A stretch of 64,000 bases of DNA, from contig NZ_LBMU02000065.1 of the NCBI RefSeq assembly GCF_001005085.2, positions 35,348 through 99,347 on the forward strand, in the 5' to 3' direction. Within the stretch, counting starts at the first letter, position 1; every line of letters begins with the position of its first letter. Of the stretch, positions 42,167-52,046 are shown piece after piece. Below the pieces are notes generated by a model. The model did not search any database, was not told the origin of the DNA, and saw only the letters and a program-made list of their open reading frames with translations. The stretch is from Streptomyces humi (GTDB taxonomy: Bacteria; Actinomycetota; Actinomycetes; Streptomycetales; Streptomycetaceae). A program made the translations under genes and the position numbers.

Positions 42167-45100
42167 GTGACAGGCTGGCAGTTCTGGGTCGACCGCGGCG
42201 GTACGTTCACCGACGTCGTGGCGCGGCGCCCGGACGGCCGGCTGCTCACCCACAAACTGCTCTCCGACAACCCCGCGCGGTACGCCGACGCCGCCGTGGC
42301 GGGCGTACGCGAACTCCTCGCCGGCTCCGACGACCCCGTGGACGCCGTCCGCATGGGCACCACCGTGGCCACGAACGCGCTGCTGGAACGCAAGGGCGAG
42401 CGCACCCTCCTGGTCATCACCCGCGGCTTCCGCGACGCCCTGCGCATCGCCTACCAGAACCGCCCCCGCATCTTCGACCGCCGCATCGACCTGCCCGAGC
42501 TGCTGTACGAGCGGGTGATCGAGGCCGACGAACGGATCGCCGCCGACGGCACCGTCCTGCGCCCGCCCGACCTGGACGCCCTGGCGGGGCCACTGCGGGA
42601 GGCGTACGACGACGGGATCCGGGCCGTGGCCGTCGTCTGCCTGCACAGCCACCTCCACCCGGCCCACGAGCGGGCGATCGGCGACCTGGCCGCCCGTACC
42701 GGCTTCCCGCAGATCTCGCTGTCCAGCGAGGTCAGCCCGCTGATGAAGCTCGTCCCGCGCGGGGACACCGCGGTCGTCGACGCCTACCTCTCGCCCGTGC
42801 TGCGCCGCTACGTCCGCCGGGTCGCGGACGAACTCGAAGGCGTGCGGCTGATGTTCATGCAGTCCAACGGCGGACTCGCCGAGGCCGGACAGTTCCGCGG
42901 CAAGGACGCCGTGCTGTCCGGACCGGCCGGCGGGATCGTCGGCATGGCCCGGATGTCCCGGCTCGCCGGCTTCGACCGGGTCATCGGCTTCGACATGGGC
43001 GGGACCTCCACCGACGTGTCCCACTACGCCGGTGAGTACGAGCGGGTCTTCACGACCCGGATCGCGGGCGTCCGGCTGCGCGCCCCCATGCTGGACATCC
43101 ACACCGTCGCCGCGGGCGGGGGCTCGGTGCTGCACTTCGACGGCTCCCGCTACCGCGTCGGCCCGGACTCGGCGGGCGCCGACCCCGGCCCGGCCTGCTA
43201 CCGGGGCGGCGGCCCGCTCGCCGTCACCGACGCCAACGTCATGCTCGGCCGCATCCAGCCCGCCCACTTCCCGCAGGTCTTCGGACCGGACGGGGACCAG
43301 CCCCTGGACGCCGGCCTCGTCCGCGCCCGCTTCACCGACCTCGCACGGGAGATCCGCGAACGGACCGGCGACGACCGGACCCCGGAACAGGTCGCCGAGG
43401 GCTACCTGAGCGTCGCCGTCGCCAACATCGCGGGCGCCGTGAAGCGGATCTCCGTCCAGCAGGGCCACGACGTCACCCGCTACGCCCTCACCACCTTCGG
43501 CGGCGCCGGCGGACAGCACGCGTGCCTGGTCGCGGACTCGCTGGGCATCCGCACCGTGCTGGTGCCGCCGATGGCGGGCGTCCTGTCCGCGCTGGGGATC
43601 GGGCTCGCCGACACCACCGCCATGCGCGAACAGTCCGTCGAGGTCCCTCTGGAGCCCGCAGCCATGCCCGGCGTCCGCAAGACAGCCGACGACCTGGAGG
43701 CCGCGGCCCGCGCCGAACTGCGCGCCGAGGACGTACCCGAGGACCGTGTCGAGGTCACCCGACGCGCCCAGCTCCGCTACGACGGCACCGACACCGCGCT
43801 GACCGTCGAACTCGGCGAGCCCGACGCGATGAGACACGCCTTCGAAGAACGTCATCGCGCCACGTACTCCTTCACGCTCGACCGCCCGGTCGTCGTCGAA
43901 GCCCTCTCCGTGGAAGCCACCGGCATCACCCCACCCCCCGATCTGTCCGCCCTCGCCCCGTACGAAGGCCGTCCCGCCGCGCCGCTGAACGTCCGCCTGC
44001 ACACCGGCGGCGCCTGGCGCGACGTCCCCCTCCACCGCCGCGAGGAGCTGCCTCCCGGCGTGTCCGTCACCGGCCCGGCGATCATCACCGAGACCAGTGC
44101 CACGACCGTCGTCGACGACGGCTGGCGGGCCGCGGCGACCGACGACGGGCATCTGGTCATGGAACGCGCGGCGGTCACGCAGAGTTCCGATCTCGACACG
44201 GAAGTCGATCCGGTCCTGCTGGAGGTCTTCAACAACCTCTTCATGTCGATCGCCGAACAGATGGGTGCCCGGCTGGAGTCCACCGCCCAGTCCGTCAACA
44301 TCAAGGAACGCCTCGACTTCTCCTGCGCGCTGTTCGACCCCGACGGAAACCTGGTGGCCAACGCCCCGCACATCCCCGTCCACCTCGGGTCGATGGGCAC
44401 CAGCGTCAAGGAGGTCATCCGCCGTCGCGGCGCCTCGATGCGCCCCGGCGACACCTACGCCGTCAACGACCCGTACCACGGCGGCACGCACCTCCCCGAC
44501 GTCACCGTGATCACGCCCGTCTTCGGCACGCAGGGTGACCGGATCCTGTTCTACGTCGCCTCCCGCGGCCACCACGCCGAGATCGGCGGCATCGCCCCCG
44601 GTTCGATGCCCGCGAACAGCCGGACCATCGACGAGGAAGGAGTCCTCTTCGACAACTGGCTGCTCGCCGAGAACGGCCGGTTCCGGGAGGCCGAGACCCA
44701 CCGGCTGCTCGCCGACGCCCGCCACCCCTCCCGCAACATCCGCACCAACCTCGCCGACCTGCGCGCCCAGATCGCCGCCAACCGCAAGGGCGTCGACGAG
44801 GTCGGCAGGATGATCGAGGAGTTCGGCCTCGACGTCGTCCAGGCCTACATGCGGCACGTCCAGGACAACGCCGAGGACGCCGTCCGCCGGGTCCTCGACA
44901 CACTGGACGACGGCGAGTACGCCTACGAGACCGACTCCGGCGCCGTGATCCGGGTACGCGTGCGGGTGGACCGCGACAGGCGGCGCGCGACCATCGACTT
45001 CACCGGCACCTCCGCGCAACTCGCCACGAACTTCAACGCCCCGTTCTCCGTCGTCAACGCGGCCGTCCTGTACGTCTTCCGCACCCTGGTCGCCGACGAC

Positions 45101-45853
45101 ATCCCGCTCAACGACGGCTGCCTGCGGCCGCTGGACATCGTCGTACCGCCCGGCTCGATGCTCGCGCCCGAGCCGCCGGCCGCCGTAGTCGCGGGCAACG
45201 TCGAGACCTCCCAGGCTCTCACCGGCGCCCTCTACGCGGCGCTCGGCGTCCAGGCCGAGGGTTCCGGGACCATGAACAACGTCACCTTCGGCAACGAGCG
45301 CCACCAGTACTACGAGACCGTCGCCTCCGGATCCGGAGCCGGTGACGGATTCCCCGGCGCGAGCGTCGTACAGACCCACATGACCAACTCCAGGCTCACC
45401 GACCCGGAAGTCCTGGAGTGGCGACTGCCCGTACGCCTCGACGAGTTCGCCGTGCGGCGGGGCAGCGGCGGCGCGGGCCGCTGGCACGGCGGGGACGGCG
45501 CGGTCCGCCGCATCCGGTTCCTCGAACCCATGACCGTCTCCACCCTCTCCCAGCACCGCCGCGTCCCGCCGTACGGTATGGCGGGCGGTGCGCCCGGCGC
45601 GCTCGGCGCCAACCGGGTGGAGCGGGCGGACGGCACGGTCACCGAACTCGGCGGCAGCGACGCGGCGGACGTCGGCCCCGACGACGTACTCGTCATCGAG
45701 ACCCCGGGCGGCGGCGGATACGGACCTCCGCCACCCAACTCCGTCAAGAACGACCCGCGACAAGCAAACGACCCGCAGCAAGAAAACGATCCGCAACAAG
45801 CAAACGACCCTCATCAAGCAGGAGAAGAGATCGATGATCTTCGGGCGATCTGA
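42167..45853 (+). CDS. fused hydantoinase A/B (5-oxoprolinase-type) protein inside the conservon
   Basis: The 1228-residue cytoplasmic enzyme joins a HyuA half (FWVDRGGTFTDVVARRPDG; TTVATNALLERKGERTLL; IGFDMGGTSTDVSHY; GGAGGQHACLVADSLGI) to a HyuB half from about residue 690 (LEVFNNLFMSIAEQMGARLESTAQSVNIKERLDFSCALFD; HVPVHLG-type, DPYHGGTHLPDV; GDGFPGASVVQTHMTNSRLTDPEVLE). This is the eukaryote-like ATP-dependent 5-oxoprolinase/hydantoinase layout. The last 35 residues hold four NDPxQ(A/E) repeats, unlike the rest, and the gene overlaps cvnD by 20 bp. The GTG start follows GCGGAG. 5-Oxoproline, hydantoin or a related lactam is the likely substrate. Confidence 0.93.
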   Translation: MTGWQFWVDRGGTFTDVVARRPDGRLLTHKLLSDNPARYADAAVAGVRELLAGSDDPVDAVRMGTTVATNALLERKGERTLLVITRGFRDALRIAYQNRPRIFDRRIDLPELLYERVIEADERIAADGTVLRPPDLDALAGPLREAYDDGIRAVAVVCLHSHLHPAHERAIGDLAARTGFPQISLSSEVSPLMKLVPRGDTAVVDAYLSPVLRRYVRRVADELEGVRLMFMQSNGGLAEAGQFRGKDAVLSGPAGGIVGMARMSRLAGFDRVIGFDMGGTSTDVSHYAGEYERVFTTRIAGVRLRAPMLDIHTVAAGGGSVLHFDGSRYRVGPDSAGADPGPACYRGGGPLAVTDANVMLGRIQPAHFPQVFGPDGDQPLDAGLVRARFTDLAREIRERTGDDRTPEQVAEGYLSVAVANIAGAVKRISVQQGHDVTRYALTTFGGAGGQHACLVADSLGIRTVLVPPMAGVLSALGIGLADTTAMREQSVEVPLEPAAMPGVRKTADDLEAAARAELRAEDVPEDRVEVTRRAQLRYDGTDTALTVELGEPDAMRHAFEERHRATYSFTLDRPVVVEALSVEATGITPPPDLSALAPYEGRPAAPLNVRLHTGGAWRDVPLHRREELPPGVSVTGPAIITETSATTVVDDGWRAAATDDGHLVMERAAVTQSSDLDTEVDPVLLEVFNNLFMSIAEQMGARLESTAQSVNIKERLDFSCALFDPDGNLVANAPHIPVHLGSMGTSVKEVIRRRGASMRPGDTYAVNDPYHGGTHLPDVTVITPVFGTQGDRILFYVASRGHHAEIGGIAPGSMPANSRTIDEEGVLFDNWLLAENGRFREAETHRLLADARHPSRNIRTNLADLRAQIAANRKGVDEVGRMIEEFGLDVVQAYMRHVQDNAEDAVRRVLDTLDDGEYAYETDSGAVIRVRVRVDRDRRRATIDFTGTSAQLATNFNAPFSVVNAAVLYVFRTLVADDIPLNDGCLRPLDIVVPPGSMLAPEPPAAVVAGNVETSQALTGALYAALGVQAEGSGTMNNVTFGNERHQYYETVASGSGAGDGFPGASVVQTHMTNSRLTDPEVLEWRLPVRLDEFAVRRGSGGAGRWHGGDGAVRRIRFLEPMTVSTLSQHRRVPPYGMAGGAPGALGANRVERADGTVTELGGSDAADVGPDDVLVIETPGGGGYGPPPPNSVKNDPRQANDPQQENDPQQANDPHQAGEEIDDLRAI
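45749..45820 (+). repeat. 18-bp coding repeat, four units, at the hydantoinase C-terminus
   Basis: Four in-frame 18-bp units (starting 45749, 45767, 45785, 45803) encode NDPRQA, NDPQQE, NDPQQA and NDPHQA. They are A-rich (AAC GAC, CAA GCA) and much lower in GC than the gene. They lie just before the cvnD ribosome site. Confidence 0.9.
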
Positions 45854-46439
45854 GCGCGGCAAGCCCCCGGTCGAGCCCGTCACGCTCAAGATCCTCGTGG
45901 CCGGCGGCTTCGGCGTGGGCAAGACGACGCTGGTCGGCGCGGTCAGCGAGATCAGGCCGTTGCGCACCGAGGAGTTGCTCACCGAGGCCGGGCGACCGGT
46001 CGACGACACCTCCGGCGTCGAGGGCAAGCACACCACCACCGTCGCCATGGACTTCGGCCGCATCACCCTGCGCGAGGACCTGGTGCTGTACCTGTTCGGC
46101 ACCCCCGGGCAGGAACGGTTCTGGTTCATGTGGGACGAACTGTCCGAGGGCGCGCTGGGAGCCGTCGTGCTCGCCGACACGCGCCGTCTGGAGGACTGTT
46201 TCGCCGCCGTCGACTACTTCGAGCGGCGTTCCATACCGTTCCTCGTCGGCGTCAACTGCTTCGAGGGGTCCGACCGTTACCCGGTGGACGACGTGCGCCG
46301 CGCCCTCGACCTCGACCCGGACGTACCGGTCGTCCTCTGTGACGCCCGGGACCGCGGGTCGGTCAAGGAGGTGCTCATCGGCGTCGTGCAGCACGCGATG
46401 GCCTACGCGGCGGCGCACCGGCAGGCCGTCACCACCTGA
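45834..46439 (+). CDS. cvnD: conservon small GTPase CvnD
   Basis: The 201-residue Ras-like G protein has P-loop VAGGFGVGKTTLVGAVSEI, switch region HTTTVAMDFGRITL, G3 LFGTPGQERFWFMWDEL, and VNCF in place of the usual NKxD G4. In conservons it is the membrane-associated GTPase acting with CvnA-C. The ATG at 45834 lies within the last codons of the hydantoinase gene (20-bp overlap), so translation of the two is probably coupled, tying the GTPase level to the enzyme. Confidence 0.95.
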   Translation: MIFGRSERGKPPVEPVTLKILVAGGFGVGKTTLVGAVSEIRPLRTEELLTEAGRPVDDTSGVEGKHTTTVAMDFGRITLREDLVLYLFGTPGQERFWFMWDELSEGALGAVVLADTRRLEDCFAAVDYFERRSIPFLVGVNCFEGSDRYPVDDVRRALDLDPDVPVVLCDARDRGSVKEVLIGVVQHAMAYAAAHRQAVTT

Positions 46440-46446
46440 GCGGCGG

Positions 46447-46484
46447 CACGGCCCGCACCCCCGCCGACCGGGGTACGGGCCGTG
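46447..46484. terminator. hairpin between convergent cvnD and glpK
   Basis: CACGGCCCG (46447-46455) and CGGGCCGTG (46476-46484) pair perfectly, with an inner ACCCC/GGGGT extension. The position suits a bidirectional terminator. Confidence 0.7.
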
Positions 46485-46496
46485 GTCCCCTGGGGG

Positions 46497-48017
<1,521 letters not shown>

Positions 48018-48033
48018 GGCTACCCCTTGGTCG

Positions 48034-48073
48034 CTGGATCAGAATGCTGCGTTCTGGATCAGAAGGCTGCGTT
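48034..48073 (-). repeat. 20-bp tandem duplication of the glpF 3' end
   Basis: Bases 48034-48053 repeat 48054-48073 with one T/G difference. The unit covers the last codons and TGA of glpF, so the second copy is a non-coding echo in the glpF-glpK gap. Confidence 0.85.
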
Positions 48074-48796
48074 GTAGATGAGGCCCGCGAGCGCCCCGCC
48101 GACCAGCGGGCCGACGACCGGGATCCAGGCGTAGCCCCAGTCGGAGGTGCCCTTGTGGGGGATCGGCAGGAAGGTGTGCACGATCCGGGGGCCCAGGTCG
48201 CGGGTCGGGTTGATGGCGTAGCCGGTGGGCCCGCCGAGGGACAGCCCGATGCCGACGACGAGCAGCGAGACGATCAGTACCGTGACGCCGGACTCGCCGA
48301 GCCCCTTGGTCAGTCCGAACGCGAGGATCGGCAGGACCAGCGCCACCGTCGCGATGATCTCGGTCACGAGGTTGGCGACGGGGTTCCGGATCTCCGGGAT
48401 GGTGGAGAAGATGCCCAGCGTCGGTGTCGGTTCCTCGCCCGACTCCGGGTCGGGCACGTTGGCCTGGAACTGGGCCAGGTAGACCAGGTACGTCAGGACG
48501 GCGCCGAGCATCGCGCCGACGAACTGGCCGAGCAGATAGATCCAGACCTTGCCCCACTTGCCGGTGTCGACGGCGATGCCGATGGTCACGGCCGGGTTGA
48601 GCTGCCCTCCGGACAGCGGGGCGGCGGTGTAGGCACCCGCCAGCACGCCGAAGCCCCAGCCGAACGCGATCACCACCCAGCCCGAGGCCCGGGCCTTGGA
48701 GTGTCTGAGAGTGACCGCGGCGCAGACACCGGCACCGAACAGGATCAGGATGGCCGTACCGATGACTTCGCCGACGAATATGTCTCCGTTGCTCAT
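48059..48796 (-). CDS. glpF: glycerol uptake facilitator (aquaglyceroporin)
   Basis: The 245-residue MIP channel has six helices: GEVIGTAILILFGAGVCAAVTL, WVVIAFGWGFGVLAGAY, WIYLLGQFVGAMLGAVLTYLVYL, VTEIIATVALVLPILAFGL, VLIVSLLVVGIGLSLGG and a last one near GPLVGGALAGLIY. The first half-helix motif is LNPAVT; the second is INPTRDLGPR, where NPA has become NPT. The Asp-Leu-Gly-Pro-Arg after it is the glycerol-type signature. It allows passive glycerol entry and is encoded upstream of glpK. Confidence 0.94.
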   Translation of the reverse strand: MSNGDIFVGEVIGTAILILFGAGVCAAVTLRHSKARASGWVVIAFGWGFGVLAGAYTAAPLSGGQLNPAVTIGIAVDTGKWGKVWIYLLGQFVGAMLGAVLTYLVYLAQFQANVPDPESGEEPTPTLGIFSTIPEIRNPVANLVTEIIATVALVLPILAFGLTKGLGESGVTVLIVSLLVVGIGLSLGGPTGYAINPTRDLGPRIVHTFLPIPHKGTSDWGYAWIPVVGPLVGGALAGLIYNAAF

Positions 48797-49102
48797 GGCG
48801 GCTCCTAGGGCGCTGGCCGGGGATCGACCCCGGCGCTTAGAGCAGGAACGGTTCCCTTGGCGACGTCAGCCGAAGGCAGGGAAGGTCCTGCGCCCCGCCC
48901 GGCGTCCGTGACGAGCGTGCCGTAGCAGCCGAATCGCCCATGGGAGAACGGGCCTTCAGACAGGAGCAGCCCATGGCGCAGTGCCTGATTACGCCGAGAA
49001 TGTACGGCGATGTCGACCGACACGGGAAGTTTTCACCGGCGCCCAGGGAGCGTCAAGGTCGTCGACCGCAACGATGACAGGCAACCCGTCGGAGAACCGT
49101 TC
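48797..49102 (-). promoter_or_regulatory. promoter region of glpFK
   Basis: No gene is supported in these 306 bp. They must contain the glpFK promoter, and 48950-49060 is the less GC-rich part. No unambiguous -35/-10 pair or GylR-like operator could be identified by eye. Confidence 0.35.
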
Positions 49103-50776
49103 TCACGGCTCCACCACCGCATAACCCGCCTGGGCCGAGGACGCGCCCGAGCCGCGCCGGATCTCGTACCCGGGCAGCCCCGCCCGCCCCAGCACCCAGC
49201 TCGGCCCGGGCAGCGCCTTGGCGGCCTTCTTCAGCGGTGCCAGGTACGCGGCCGCCTGCCGGTGGTCGGCCACGCTGCCCGGACCGCAGACGACGGTGGC
49301 CAGGGAGAGCGAGACCGGCCGGCCGCCCGCCGACCAGGGCAGATCGAGGACGGCGGCGACCGGACCCAGTCCCGTCTCGTCGGCCAGCACCAGGAAGTCG
49401 TCGCCGCCGATGTGCCCCACGCGCGCGTGCCCGGCGGCGGTCTCCTGGAGCGCCCGTCCCACCGAGCGGATCAGTTCGTCGCCCGCGGCGAAGCCGGCCC
49501 CGTCGTTCACCTGCTTGAAGTGGTCGATGTCCAGCCAGCTGAGCGCGAAGCCCCGGCCACCCGCGACCCGTCGGTCCGCCTCCTGGGTGATCGCGTCCGA
49601 ACCGGGCAGTCGCGTCAGCGGGTTCAGTCCGGCCGCCTCCTCGACCCGGGTCTCCGCGAGCGCCCGCAGCAGGTCGGCGAGGCGTACGACGCCCACACAG
49701 CGCCCCAGCCGGTCGACGACGGCCACATCGTCCGAGGCGCGGTCCCGGCCGCCGACGGCCACCACGTCCAGCACCTCCCAGGCGGTCGCGTCGACACCGA
49801 CCGTGAGGGGCGCGTCGCCCAGCTTGACGGCCGGACGGTCCGCGTACAGGGCGTGCCCGTAGCGGCCGGACATCGACAGCAGGAACCGGGACCGGTGCAC
49901 GGACCGGACCGGGGCTCCCGCCTGGTCCACCAGGAGGACGCCGGAGACGTCGGGGGAGCCGGTCAGCAGCGTCCGCACCTGTAGTGCCGACGCGGTGACC
50001 GGCAACAGCGCGGCGGGCCTGACGAACTCCCGTACGAAGGGCCCGGAGCGTGCCGTCGGCACGGCGGCGGGGGAGCGTGGCGGAACGTATACGTCCGCTA
50101 CCGGGATCCGGGCCGGCGGTGCGAACAGTTCGCCCTGGGCCAGCTGCGCACCGGCCGACAGGGCCGCCGCGTACTGGCGTTCCGTCTCGACGCCCTCGAC
50201 GGCCAGCAGGGCGCCCAGTTCCTCGCACAGGGTGCGCATGGCCCGGACCGCGGCAGGCCGGCCGAGCAACGAGGCGTCCAGCTTGACCAGGTCGGGGGAG
50301 AGGTCGGTGAGCAGTCGCAGGGGCACGTCCCCGTCGCCGATGCCGTCCGCGCTGATCCGGAAACCCTGACCGCGCAGCGCCGCCACGGCCTCCAGCAGGG
50401 CCCGCTGCGGCACGTGCGCGTAGGGCGGGACGATGTCCAGGGTGACCTCCCAGGGCATCCGTCCGGCTTCGCGGATCGCCCCGGGCAGGGACCCGATGCC
50501 GCCGAGGTCGGCGAGCGTGGCCGCGAACACGTTGATGTGCAGCGGCAGGAGGGTCTCCTTGCGGGCCGCCGCCCGGAAGGCCAGTACGGCCAGCCTGCCG
50601 TCGAGTTCGGGGTTCCGGTGGGCTTCGGCGAGGATGTCGCCGGTCTCGGGGCGGGCCAGGATCTCCAGTGCGGCTGTCGCGCCGGTCGTCAGGTTGACCA
50701 CCGGCTGGAAGGCGAAACGGAGAGCATCCGTCCAGGAGGGCACGGCAGCATGGTGGCCCACCGGGCGTCCGCCCAA
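49103..50776 (-). CDS. EAL-CBS-GGDEF protein, degenerate cyclic-di-GMP module
   Basis: The roughly 557-residue cytoplasmic protein has an EAL-like domain (residues 10-215), a CBS pair (about 255-380) and a C-terminal GGDEF domain. In the EAL part, EIL and the Asn of HINVFA remain. However, the second metal Glu region reads VTLDIVPP and the DDFG loop reads ADGIGDG, so phosphodiesterase activity is doubtful. The GGDEF motif reads GGDDF without an RxxD I-site. A sensor of c-di-GMP or adenylates is as likely as an enzyme. The assigned start is TTG; GTG codons at 50761 and 50743 are alternatives. It is not obviously linked to glpFK. Confidence 0.85.
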   Translation of the reverse strand: MGGRPVGHHAAVPSWTDALRFAFQPVVNLTTGATAALEILARPETGDILAEAHRNPELDGRLAVLAFRAAARKETLLPLHINVFAATLADLGGIGSLPGAIREAGRMPWEVTLDIVPPYAHVPQRALLEAVAALRGQGFRISADGIGDGDVPLRLLTDLSPDLVKLDASLLGRPAAVRAMRTLCEELGALLAVEGVETERQYAAALSAGAQLAQGELFAPPARIPVADVYVPPRSPAAVPTARSGPFVREFVRPAALLPVTASALQVRTLLTGSPDVSGVLLVDQAGAPVRSVHRSRFLLSMSGRYGHALYADRPAVKLGDAPLTVGVDATAWEVLDVVAVGGRDRASDDVAVVDRLGRCVGVVRLADLLRALAETRVEEAAGLNPLTRLPGSDAITQEADRRVAGGRGFALSWLDIDHFKQVNDGAGFAAGDELIRSVGRALQETAAGHARVGHIGGDDFLVLADETGLGPVAAVLDLPWSAGGRPVSLSLATVVCGPGSVADHRQAAAYLAPLKKAAKALPGPSWVLGRAGLPGYEIRRGSGASSAQAGYAVVEP

Positions 50777-50855
50777 GGGCAGTTCATGAGACGTTCACGC
50801 ACCCTTTTGGGGTGGTCACGCCCAGTGTGCGAGCTCCGGGGTCGCTCCGGGCCCG

Positions 50856-52046
50856 CTAACGCACCGCTATCACGGACGAACCGTGCCCGAACAGCCCCTG
50901 GTTGGCCGTGATCCCCACGCGCGCGTGCGCCACCTGCCGCTCACCGGCCGCGTCTCGCAACTGCCAGGTGAGCTCGCAGACCTGGGCGATCGCCTGGGCC
51001 GGTACCGCCTCCCCGAAAGAGGCCAGACCACCGCTGGTGTTGACGGGTATGCGTCCGCCCAGGGCCGTCGATCCCTCGCGCAGCAGTTTCGCCGCCTCGC
51101 CCTCGGCGCACAGCCCCAGATCCTCGTACCACTGCAACTCCAGTGCGGTGGACAGGTCGTACACCTCCGCCAGGGACAGCTCCTCGGGGCCGATGCCCGC
51201 CTCCTCGTAGGCGGCCCGTGCGATCGACGCCCGGAAGGTCCGTGCCGGCGGGCCGGTCACGGCCGCCGAGTCCGTGGCGATGTCCGGCAGATCCAGCACC
51301 GTGCTCGGATAGCGCGGCGTGACCGTGGACACCGCGCGGATCCGCACCGGCCGCGCCACCCCGCGCCGGCGGGCGAACTCCAGGCTGGACAGCACCAGTG
51401 CGGCTCCGCCGTCCGAGGTCGCGCAGATGTCCAGCAGCCGCAGCGGATCGGCGACCACCTGGGAGGCGGCGACCTCCTCGGCGGTGACCGGCTTGCGGTA
51501 GCGGGCGTACGGATTCGCCGCCCCGGCCGCCGAGTTCTTCACCTTGACCAGCGCGAAGTCCTCGGGGGTGTCCCCGAACACGGCCATTCGCCGACGCGCG
51601 TACAGCCCGAAGTAGGTCGGGTTCGTCGCCCCGAGCAGCCGGAACCGCAGCCAGTCGGGATCGTCGGGGCGGTCTCCGCCCGCGGGCCGGAAGAACCCCT
51701 TGGGCGCCGCGTCCGCGCCCACCACGAGCACCACGTCCGCGAGCCCCGCCAGGATCTGGGCCCGCGCCGCGGCGACGGCCTGGGCCCCGGAGGCGCATGC
51801 CGCGTAGACGCTGGTGACCCGGGCCCCCTGCCAGCCCAGCGCCTTGGCGAAGGTCGCGCCCGCGACGTAGCCGGGATACCCGCCACGCACGGTGTCAGCG
51901 CCCACGATCGAGCCGATGTCCCGCCACTGGAGCCCCGCGTCCTCCAGTGCCGCGCGGGCGGCGGCCGTCCCGTACTCGGCGAAGCCGCGCCCCCACTTGC
52001 CCCAGGGGTGCATGCCCACGCCGAGCACCGCCACGTCAGTCGTCAT
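50856..52046 (-). CDS. thiolase-fold protein (lipid-transfer/SCP-x or Ltp2-like)
   Basis: The 396-residue thiolase-superfamily protein keeps the nucleophile Cys region (VYAACASGAQAVAAA), but the region expected to contain GHP reads GGLASFGEAVPAQ, so the catalytic His is lost. The C-terminal active-site strand reads ITANQGLFGHGSS without the usual CxG. These changes are typical of the non-condensing SCP-x/Ltp group, some of which act as acyl-CoA aldolases with a DUF35 partner. Its ATG overlaps the stop of the DUF35 gene. It is likely part of an acyl-CoA or steroid-like side-chain pathway; the substrate is unknown. Confidence 0.87.
   Translation of the reverse strand: MTTDVAVLGVGMHPWGKWGRGFAEYGTAAARAALEDAGLQWRDIGSIVGADTVRGGYPGYVAGATFAKALGWQGARVTSVYAACASGAQAVAAARAQILAGLADVVLVVGADAAPKGFFRPAGGDRPDDPDWLRFRLLGATNPTYFGLYARRRMAVFGDTPEDFALVKVKNSAAGAANPYARYRKPVTAEEVAASQVVADPLRLLDICATSDGGAALVLSSLEFARRRGVARPVRIRAVSTVTPRYPSTVLDLPDIATDSAAVTGPPARTFRASIARAAYEEAGIGPEELSLAEVYDLSTALELQWYEDLGLCAEGEAAKLLREGSTALGGRIPVNTSGGLASFGEAVPAQAIAQVCELTWQLRDAAGERQVAHARVGITANQGLFGHGSSVIAVR

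Noticed and set aside
40664..46180. 1838-residue minus-strand open frame opposite the conservon
   Set aside because: It lies antisense to cvnA-D and the hydantoinase, which have clear motifs. Such long antisense frames are a by-product of GC-rich third positions; the translation is low-complexity Val/Gly/Asp/Arg.
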